Assembly (NCBI RefSeq): GCF_003576315.1
Contig: NZ_QWFZ01000039.1
Location: 186,001-250,000 of the forward strand
Direction: 5' to 3'
Source of the DNA: Henriciella mobilis
GTDB lineage: Bacteria; Pseudomonadota; Alphaproteobacteria; Caulobacterales; Hyphomonadaceae
DNA: 64,000 nt
The translations under genes and the position numbers were made by a program. Below the pieces are notes generated by a model. That model worked only from the letters and a program-made list of their open reading frames with translations, was not told where the DNA came from and searched no databases. Positions 57,710 to 64,000 of the stretch are shown here, in pieces (position 1 is the stretch's first letter; the number at the start of each line of letters is the position of its first letter).

Positions 57710-59389
57710 TCACACTCTCATGATCGTCACATCGACGAGCGGCTTTCGACCGAACACGCGTTCGCACGACCGCCTTATGGCTCTTACCAGAACGGCCTCA
57801 ACCGTATCATCGTCAAGCCGCTTGCGGCGTGACAAACCGTCCAGCGCCTCGTCGCAGGCCGCCTCCACCTCATCCAGGGACTCATCGGCGAGACTGCCAT
57901 CTTCTTCGCTCAGCCCTCGGGATGTCAGATAGGGGCCGTCCGCAATCGAGCCATCCTCATCCAGGGCCACACTGGCTGTAACATAGCCGTACTTCGAAAT
58001 CGCGATGCGTTCGCCAAGGCCTTCGGCACCGGCCGGCACCAGCCTGGAACCATCCAGATACAAGCGACCATTCGGCACCACATCAATCGCCTCCGCCTTG
58101 CCCGGCCAGAGGCGGATCATGTCACCGTTACGCGGCGTGACAGCTTCGGCAACCTGCATGCTGCGCGCGAAGGCGGCATGTTCGACAATATGCCGGCGCT
58201 CTCCGTGTACAGGGACGGCGATACGCGGACGCACCCATTGGTACATCCGCTCAAGCTCGTCGCGTGCCGGATGGCCGGAGACATGGATCGGATCGGGCGT
58301 CATCCGGTCGGTAATGATACGCACCCCCCGCTCGGCGAGCGCATTCTGCATGTCGAAAATGCCCTTCTCATTGCCGGGAATGACCCGCGAGGAGAAGATC
58401 GCCGTATCGCCCTCGCCGAGCGTCAAGTGGCGATGCGTGCCATTGGCGATCCGGCCAAGCGCCGCGCGTTCCTCGCCCTGGCTGCCGGTACACAGGTAAA
58501 GAATATTGCTCGCCGGGAACGAGCCTGCATCCGCCTCGTCGACGAGGTCGGGAAGGTCTTTCAGCACACCGGTCTGAACGGCCGCGTCGACGATCTTGTG
58601 CATGCTGCGTCCGGCCAGGCAGACACTGCGCCCGGCTTTCCGGGCCGCCTCGATCACCGTCGCCACGCGGGCGACATTCGACGCAAACGTCGCCACAGCA
58701 ACGCGCCCCTTGAGCGAGCCGATCAGCTCGATCAGGTTGCCGCGCACAGTCGCTTCCGACCCGCTCTCGCCATTCACGAAGACGTTCGTGCTGTCGCAGA
58801 CCATGGCCAGAACACCCTCATCGCCAAGCTTTTTCAGTCCTTCGACATCGACGCCCTCCCCGATCAGCGGGTCAGGATCGATCTTCCAGTCTCCCGTATG
58901 GAGGATGGTGCCGGACGGTGTCTTGATAGCCAGCGCGTTGGGTTCCGGGATGGAGTGGGTCAGCGTGATATAGGTCACGGTGAACGGCCCGGCCTCGACC
59001 TCGCCTTCCAGTGGAACGACATTCACGTCGACATGGCTCAACCCGCGCTCGGCCAGCTTGCCGGCGACAAGATGCGCGGTGAACGGCGTCGCATAGAGCG
59101 GCGCGCGCAGGCGCGGCCAGAGCAGGCCAACCGCGCCGATGTGGTCTTCATGCGCGTGGGTCAGGAAGATCGCTTCGATATTGTCGGCCTGGTCTTCGAG
59201 AAACTCGGGATCTGCGCAGATGAGGTCGATGCCCGGCGTCGAGTCGTCACCGAATGTGACGCCGAGGTCGACCAGGATCCATTTGCGATCGTGCGCCGGA
59301 CCATAGCCATAGGCGTTCAAATTCATGCCGATCTCGCCACAACCGCCAAGCGGCAGGAAGACGAGTTCGGGTGTATCCAGATTTGGCAT
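57710..59389 (-). CDS. rnj: Ribonuclease J
   Basis: 559-residue metallo-beta-lactamase/beta-CASP nuclease with 5'-3' exo- and endonuclease activity on RNA. Metal motif THAHEDHIGAV (His78, His80, Asp82, His83), HTGDWKIDPDP, and the beta-CASP segments GSQGEERAALGRIA and VSGHPARDELERMYQW (in part). A C-terminal domain of about 100 residues is present. It starts one base after coaX and is the usual neighbour of birA-coaX in this class. Confidence 0.94.
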   Translation of the reverse strand: MPNLDTPELVFLPLGGCGEIGMNLNAYGYGPAHDRKWILVDLGVTFGDDSTPGIDLICADPEFLEDQADNIEAIFLTHAHEDHIGAVGLLWPRLRAPLYATPFTAHLVAGKLAERGLSHVDVNVVPLEGEVEAGPFTVTYITLTHSIPEPNALAIKTPSGTILHTGDWKIDPDPLIGEGVDVEGLKKLGDEGVLAMVCDSTNVFVNGESGSEATVRGNLIELIGSLKGRVAVATFASNVARVATVIEAARKAGRSVCLAGRSMHKIVDAAVQTGVLKDLPDLVDEADAGSFPASNILYLCTGSQGEERAALGRIANGTHRHLTLGEGDTAIFSSRVIPGNEKGIFDMQNALAERGVRIITDRMTPDPIHVSGHPARDELERMYQWVRPRIAVPVHGERRHIVEHAAFARSMQVAEAVTPRNGDMIRLWPGKAEAIDVVPNGRLYLDGSRLVPAGAEGLGERIAISKYGYVTASVALDEDGSIADGPYLTSRGLSEEDGSLADESLDEVEAACDEALDGLSRRKRLDDDTVEAVLVRAIRRSCERVFGRKPLVDVTIMRV

Positions 59390-59390
59390 G

Positions 59391-60164
59391 TCAGCCTTTA
59401 CTGTTGCGTCTGTAGATTTCCAGGAGGCCGGACTCCATCAGGGTCTGGTCATAATGGTCGATCGTGGCGCTCGCCCCCTCAAAGAGTGAGGCAACGCCAC
59501 CGGTCGCGATAACGGTCATCGGCTGGCCGTACTCTGCCTTCACGCGCCGGACAAGACCGTCGATGAGATCGATATAGCCCCAGAAGACACCCGTCTGCAT
59601 GGCGGCAACCGTCGAATCCCCGATGATCTTCTCGGGCCGCTGGATCGCAATCCGAGGCAGCTGGGCCGCCGCATCGTGCAGCGCGCGCATGGAAAGGTTG
59701 ATACCGGGGCTGATGATGCCGCCCTCAAATCCACCGTCTGGGCCGACAATGTCGAGGGTTGTGGCCGTGCCGCTGTCGATCACGATCAGCGCGCCCGGAT
59801 AGGCGATATGCGCCCCGATGGCCGCGACAAGGCGGTCGGCACCGACCTGCTCAGGCCGTGCGATCCGGATCGGAACACCGAGCTGCACGCCCGGCTCGCC
59901 AACGACAAGCGGTTCAACACCGAAATAGCGGCGCGACAGGTTCCGGAAATTGAACAGAGCCTGTGGCACAACACACGAGATCACGCACGCGTCGATGTCG
60001 TAGATCGACAGCTTGCGCATATCCATCAGCGGTCCGAGCCAGACGACATAGTCGTCGGCCGTGCGGCGCGGATCGGTCGCGCTGCGCCACATGGCCACCC
60101 AGTCCTCGCCGTCGTGCAGCGCAAAAACCGTATTCGTGTTCCCGATATCAATCGCGAGCAGCAT
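59391..60164 (-). CDS. coaX: Type III pantothenate kinase
   Basis: 257 residues, first step of CoA synthesis. Phosphate-binding motif [15 protein letters not shown] at the N-terminus, then [12 protein letters not shown] and [20 protein letters not shown] and VIATGGVA of the ASKHA fold. The N-terminal end overlaps birA by 17 bases, so the two are tightly linked. CoaX is not inhibited by CoA, unlike type I enzymes (family knowledge). Confidence 0.96.
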   Translation of the reverse strand: MLLAIDIGNTNTVFALHDGEDWVAMWRSATDPRRTADDYVVWLGPLMDMRKLSIYDIDACVISCVVPQALFNFRNLSRRYFGVEPLVVGEPGVQLGVPIRIARPEQVGADRLVAAIGAHIAYPGALIVIDSGTATTLDIVGPDGGFEGGIISPGINLSMRALHDAAAQLPRIAIQRPEKIIGDSTVAAMQTGVFWGYIDLIDGLVRRVKAEYGQPMTVIATGGVASLFEGASATIDHYDQTLMESGLLEIYRRNSKG

Positions 60165-60909
60165 GGCCGCCGACCTCCTTCACCAGTTCCACATCCCCGG
60201 CTCTTATGATGCGCTGCGAGCCGTCGGACAATTGCAGTTTGAGTCCACCATCCGCCGCCAGGCCGACAAATGTGCCGCTGACCGCCTCTGCGCCCTTGCC
60301 AGTGGTCACCTGCTGACCGAGCGCCTCGGCTTTGGCTTCCCAGTCCTGCAGAAGCGAGGGGAAATCCTCGCGCGCCTGACGGATCCGGTTTGCGAAGGCA
60401 GGCCGGAGGGCGTCAAGAACGACATCAGCGGTAACGAGATCGGCGGCGCCGAGATCTGCCAGGCTGGTTGCTGCCTGTCCGGCTCTTTCTGGCGCGTTGC
60501 GAACATTGATCCCCATACCGGTGGCAACCCAGCTTCCACCAGTCCTGACCTGCCCGGCTTCGACGAGAATGCCGCACAGTTTCGCACCGGACACCCGGAC
60601 ATCGTTCGGCCATTTCAACCGGACATCGGCGCCCGGCACGAGCATCGAACATATATCCGTAACAGTGAGTCCGGCGGCGAACGGAAAACGCGTCGCCACA
60701 CCGACGCCCGCAGGCTCGCGGAAAAGCGCTGTGCAGAACAGGTTCCCGGCGGGAGAGACCCAGCTGCGCCCAAGACGCCCCCTGCCCGCGGTCTGCTGGC
60801 GTGCCGCGATCCAGAGTGGCCCGTAGGTCCCGCTGGTGGCCAGCCGGCGAGCCTCCTCGTTCGTGCTGTCGATGACGTCATGCCACTGGGCGGGCGCGTC
60901 TGGCGTCAC
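60148..60909 (-). CDS. birA: Biotin--[acetyl-CoA carboxylase] ligase (no repressor domain)
   Basis: 253 residues. Biotin-protein ligase that activates biotin as the adenylate and attaches it to carboxylase carrier proteins. [11 protein letters not shown], the adenylate loop [15 protein letters not shown] and the [19 protein letters not shown] core are intact. There is no N-terminal winged helix, so it is not a transcriptional repressor. The GTG start overlaps the nuoN stop (GTGA). Confidence 0.95.
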   Translation of the reverse strand: MTPDAPAQWHDVIDSTNEEARRLATSGTYGPLWIAARQQTAGRGRLGRSWVSPAGNLFCTALFREPAGVGVATRFPFAAGLTVTDICSMLVPGADVRLKWPNDVRVSGAKLCGILVEAGQVRTGGSWVATGMGINVRNAPERAGQAATSLADLGAADLVTADVVLDALRPAFANRIRQAREDFPSLLQDWEAKAEALGQQVTTGKGAEAVSGTFVGLAADGGLKLQLSDGSQRIIRAGDVELVKEVGGHAARD

Positions 60910-62330
60910 CGATAGAGCCCGGCAGCCGCGCTTGATGCCCAGTCAGCGAATGGGCCGACGAAGATGAACAAGGCGATACAGGCTATCGCGGATGCATAGA
61001 TGGCCGTCGTCACCATCGCATCCACCGGCTGGAAGCGTTCGGCAGGTTCGCGCACCCACATGATGAGGATGATGCGGAGATAGTAGCCGAAGGCCAGCAC
61101 CGAGCTGATCACGAGCACGATAAGAAGCGGCAGCAGCCCGGCATTCCAGCCGGCTTCAAACACGAGCAGTTTGCCGAGGAAGCCAACGGCCAGCGGGAAG
61201 CCCGCTACTGAAATGACCAGGACGGTCAGCGCAATGGCCAGACCGGTGCGCCGGCGGACGAGACCCGCAAGCTCGTCAATGCTCTCGACCATGCCGCCTT
61301 CACGGCGCATGGCCAGGACACCGCCGAACAGGCCGATTGATGCGATGACATAGGAGGTCATGAAGACCAGCAGCGCCGCCGCGCCGTATTCAGCGCCCGC
61401 CGCCACGGCAATGAGCGCATAGCCCATATTGGCGATGGAGGAATAGCCAAGCAGACGCTTGAGGTTAGTCTGGATGAGCGCACCAAACGCGCCGATCAGC
61501 ATCGACAGGGTCGCGATGATGGCAATGATCATCTGCCAGTCTTCGAAGGCTGTCGGGAAGGCGGTGAACATCAGGTTCGCAAAGACCACCATGCTGGCCA
61601 TCTTGGGCGCGGTCGCGAAGAAGGCGACAACCGGGCTGGGGGCACCTTCATAAACGTCCGGCGTCCAGACGTGCATGGGCGCGGCGGATACTTTGAACGC
61701 CATGCCCGAAATCATGAGGACCATGCCGAAGAGAAGGCCAATTCCGCCTTCGGCCTCGGCGACCATTTCGTAGCTCGTCGAGCCGGTGAAGCCGTAAACA
61801 AGCGAAATGCCGTAGAGCAGGATGCCCGACGCCAGCGCACCGAGCACGAAGTATTTCAGGCCGGCTTCGGCCGAACGCATCGAGTCGCGGTGGAAGGACG
61901 CCAGCACGTAGGATGACAGGCTGAGCGTCTCGATGCCCATGTACAGCGTCATGAAATTCGAGGCTGACAGGATGATGCCAATGCCCATCGAGGCAAAGAT
62001 CACCAGAAGCGGGTATTCATAGCGGATCGTCTCATGGCGCTTGAGGAAGTTCTCGCCCATGAGCAGCGTCACCGCGCCTGCGCCGAAGCTGACGACCTTG
62101 GCGAAGTTCACGAAGGGCGACGACTTCACGAGGCCGTCGAACGCTTCCCCGCCCGACCAGTTCATCAGGACGATCACCAGCGCCGCGATGAGCGACAGCG
62201 CGCCGAACTTGAAGGATATGCTGTTGAAACGGTCGCCGAAGACGGCGCCGAGCAATACGCCAACCAGACCGGCCAATGCGAGTAGCATTTCCGGGCCGAT
62301 GGCCGCGATCATCGCCTCGAAGTCAAGCAT
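60906..62330 (-). CDS. nuoN: NADH-quinone oxidoreductase subunit N
   Basis: 474 residues with about 14 membrane helices. A Mrp-antiporter-like proton-pumping subunit of complex I. The proton-channel stretch includes [20 protein letters not shown] and [16 protein letters not shown], with key Lys residues in both and a Glu in [16 protein letters not shown]. It is the last nuo gene and follows nuoM by 6 bases. Confidence 0.96.
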   Translation of the reverse strand: MLDFEAMIAAIGPEMLLALAGLVGVLLGAVFGDRFNSISFKFGALSLIAALVIVLMNWSGGEAFDGLVKSSPFVNFAKVVSFGAGAVTLLMGENFLKRHETIRYEYPLLVIFASMGIGIILSASNFMTLYMGIETLSLSSYVLASFHRDSMRSAEAGLKYFVLGALASGILLYGISLVYGFTGSTSYEMVAEAEGGIGLLFGMVLMISGMAFKVSAAPMHVWTPDVYEGAPSPVVAFFATAPKMASMVVFANLMFTAFPTAFEDWQMIIAIIATLSMLIGAFGALIQTNLKRLLGYSSIANMGYALIAVAAGAEYGAAALLVFMTSYVIASIGLFGGVLAMRREGGMVESIDELAGLVRRRTGLAIALTVLVISVAGFPLAVGFLGKLLVFEAGWNAGLLPLLIVLVISSVLAFGYYLRIILIMWVREPAERFQPVDAMVTTAIYASAIACIALFIFVGPFADWASSAAAGLYR

Positions 62331-62336
62331 GGGCGA

Positions 62337-63827
62337 TTATCCTCCGGTGATCATCTGCAGCGCGCGCAGGCTCGACTCGCGCGTCACGTCAAAAACCAAA
62401 TTCGGTGCAACGCCGAGCAGCAGCGTGCCGATTACGAGCGGGATCAAAGTGATAAGTTCCTTGACCGAAATGTCCTGAATGCCTTCCAGCGCAGGGTTTG
62501 TGATCTGGCCGAACACCGTGCGGCGGTAGAGCGTCAGCATGTAGACGGCCGAGAAGATCACACCGAGTGCGGCGCCGGCGGCAGCCCAGCTGGAGGCCAG
62601 GAAGGCGCCGGTCATCGTCAGGATTTCGCCGACAAAGCCACTAGTGCCCGGCAGGCCGACATTGGCCATGGAGAACAGCATGAAGATGGCCGCATAGATC
62701 GGCATCTTGTGCACAAGGCCGCCGTAGGCTGCGATCTCACGCGTGTGCATGCGATCATAGACGACGCCGACGATCAGGAAGAGTGCGCCGGAGATCAGGC
62801 CGTGCGAGATCATCTGGAAGATCGCGCCCTGCACGCCGACCTCGGTAAAGGAGAAGATGCCAAGCGTCACAAAGCCCATATGTGCCACGGACGAATAGGC
62901 GATCAGCTTCTTCATGTCGGTCTGACGCCAGGCCACCAGCGAGGCGTAGACGATGGCAATCACGGACAGCGCGAACATCATTGGCTGGAAGAACTGGCTC
63001 GCATCCGGGAACATCGGCAGCGAGAAACGAAGGAAGCCGTAGCCGCCCATCTTAAGCAGCACCCCTGCCAGGATGACCGAGCCGGCCGTCGGCGCCTGGA
63101 CGTGCGCGTCAGGCAGCCAGGTGTGGACCGGCCACATGGGCAACTTCACCGCAAAGGAGGCGAAGAAGGCCAGCCATAGCCAGGTCTGCACCTCGGGCGC
63201 AAAGGCGAAGGTCTCAAGCTGCATGATGTCGGACGTGCCGGCCTGCAGGTACATGAAGACCACGGCGGCCAGCATGAAGAGCGAGCCAAGCAGCGTGTAG
63301 AGGAAGAATTTGAACGACGCGTAGATCCGGTCCGCCCCGCCCCAGACACCGATGATGATGAACATCGGGATAAGGCCCGCCTCGAAGAAGACGTAGAACA
63401 GCACCAGGTCCATCGCGCAGAACACGCCGATCATGAAGGTCTCGAGCACCAGGAAGGCGATCGTATACTCCGTCAGGCGCGTCTTCACCGAGCCGTAGGA
63501 CGCGATCAGGCTGAGCGGGGTCAGCAGTGTCGTCAGCAGGATCAGAAGCAGCGACATGCCGTCGATGCCGAGCTTGTACTGGATATTGGCGAACCAGCCG
63601 ATTTCCTCGACCAGCTGGTAGCCCTCGGCCTCCATGTCGAAGCTGGCGAGCATGACGAGCGAGGCCAGGAAGGTTGCGACCGAGAAGATCAGGCCGGCCG
63701 TCAGGGCCTTGTTGCCGGTTGCAACGTCGGTCTCCTGGCTGCCTGTCATGGCGCGCACGAGCATGATCAGCACGGCGCCAGCAAGCGGCAGGAAGGTGAC
63801 CGCTGTGAGAATCGGGAAATCGCCCAT
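62337..63827 (-). CDS. nuoM: NADH-quinone oxidoreductase subunit M
   Basis: 496 residues with about 14 membrane helices. Conserved [20 protein letters not shown] with the essential Glu, the [20 protein letters not shown] signature (shown in part), and [15 protein letters not shown]. The ATG at 63827 overlaps the nuoL stop (TGATG); the open frame to 63950 lies within nuoL in another register. Confidence 0.96.
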   Translation of the reverse strand: MGDFPILTAVTFLPLAGAVLIMLVRAMTGSQETDVATGNKALTAGLIFSVATFLASLVMLASFDMEAEGYQLVEEIGWFANIQYKLGIDGMSLLLILLTTLLTPLSLIASYGSVKTRLTEYTIAFLVLETFMIGVFCAMDLVLFYVFFEAGLIPMFIIIGVWGGADRIYASFKFFLYTLLGSLFMLAAVVFMYLQAGTSDIMQLETFAFAPEVQTWLWLAFFASFAVKLPMWPVHTWLPDAHVQAPTAGSVILAGVLLKMGGYGFLRFSLPMFPDASQFFQPMMFALSVIAIVYASLVAWRQTDMKKLIAYSSVAHMGFVTLGIFSFTEVGVQGAIFQMISHGLISGALFLIVGVVYDRMHTREIAAYGGLVHKMPIYAAIFMLFSMANVGLPGTSGFVGEILTMTGAFLASSWAAAGAALGVIFSAVYMLTLYRRTVFGQITNPALEGIQDISVKELITLIPLVIGTLLLGVAPNLVFDVTRESSLRALQMITGG

Positions 63828-64000
63828 CAGCCCGCGCCTCCGACGCGCCAGAAGATCACCGCGCCGAACACGAGGGCCGCGCCGATGATTACGAATGCAT
63901 AGTGATAGAGATAGCCGGTGTGCATTGCCGACAGGCGGCGCGAAGTCCATTGCGCCAGGGCTGTCACGCCATCAGGGCCGAACCCGTCGATGATGCGCTT
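63827..64000 (-). CDS. nuoL: NADH-quinone oxidoreductase subunit L, C-terminal fragment
   Basis: Only the last 57 codons are in the window; the gene continues past the right edge. They read [20 protein letters not shown], then a terminal membrane helix [19 protein letters not shown], and end VGGAG. This is the usual NuoL end, with the helix after the long lateral arm. Its stop overlaps the nuoM start. Order nuoL-nuoM-nuoN confirms the identity. Confidence 0.88.
   Translation of the reverse strand, partial: KRIIDGFGPDGVTALAQWTSRRLSAMHTGYLYHYAFVIIGAALVFGAVIFWRVGGAG

Noticed and set aside
58178-59512. A 444-codon open frame opposite rnj
   Set aside because: Antisense shadow of a well-supported RNase J. 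The composition is biased to Arg/Asp/Val and no family is recognised.

Overview
This 64-kb window is a gene-dense alphaproteobacterial chromosome segment of high GC content. It has no rRNA, tRNA, CRISPR array, insertion sequence or phage, and no gap between genes longer than about 150 bases. Family-level evidence for the class is strong: the dusB-ntrB-ntrC order, a PDH complex whose E1-beta carries its own lipoyl domain, the short ProS, RNase J, DUF1467 and DUF6460 proteins, bifunctional IspDF, LpxI, and a LexA box of the GAAC-N7-GAAC type. A CtrA-type box with CcrM-type GANTC sites, and the general look of the proteins, suggest the Caulobacterales/Hyphomonadaceae side. That placement is an inference.

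Layout. 1-5.3 kb: nitrogen two-component genes (ntrC fragment, ntrB), dusB, ispDF, pncC, a RatA/Coq10-like START protein and lipA. 5.4-13.2 kb: an accessory-looking block holding an acyl-activating enzyme, a retropepsin-like/7TM/ATP-grasp trio, a dienoyl-CoA-reductase-like SDR, a small DUF6460 membrane protein, an MscS channel and the nuclease PdeM. 13.2-23.5 kb: lpdA-pdhC-pdhB-pdhA, an FtsB/DivIC-like gene, eno, rpmF, pyrG, secG and tpiA, all on the minus strand. 23.6-30.9 kb: a SurA/PpiD-like foldase, then trpE-trpG-(alpha/beta hydrolase)-trpD-trpC, then lexA. 30.9-35.9 kb: comEC, gltX and gltA.

35.8-50 kb is one long minus-strand envelope and translation block. In transcription order it reads rpsB-tsf-pyrH-frr-uppS-cdsA-dxr-rseP-bamA-ompH(skp)-lpxD-lpxA-lpxI-lpxB. 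It couples ribosome and elongation-factor synthesis to undecaprenyl phosphate, phospholipid, isoprenoid, outer-membrane-protein and lipid A synthesis. 50-64 kb, also minus strand, reads nuoL-nuoM-nuoN-birA-coaX-rnj-mce-DUF1467-proS-lolC/E-lolD-dnaE in transcription order.

Neighbouring genes commonly overlap by 1 or 4 bases (ATGA, GTGA, TTGA, TGATG, TAATG), which implies operons with coupled translation. The least ordinary signals are: (1) the retropepsin/inactive-transglutaminase-7TM/ATP-grasp trio in an island between lpdA and lipA; (2) a CtrA box plus two GANTC sites upstream of the FtsB-like gene; (3) competing hairpins at the lolD-dnaE junction that would mask the dnaE start; (4) a perfect gltA terminator written inside the lpxB coding sequence; (5) an alpha/beta hydrolase embedded in the trp operon.
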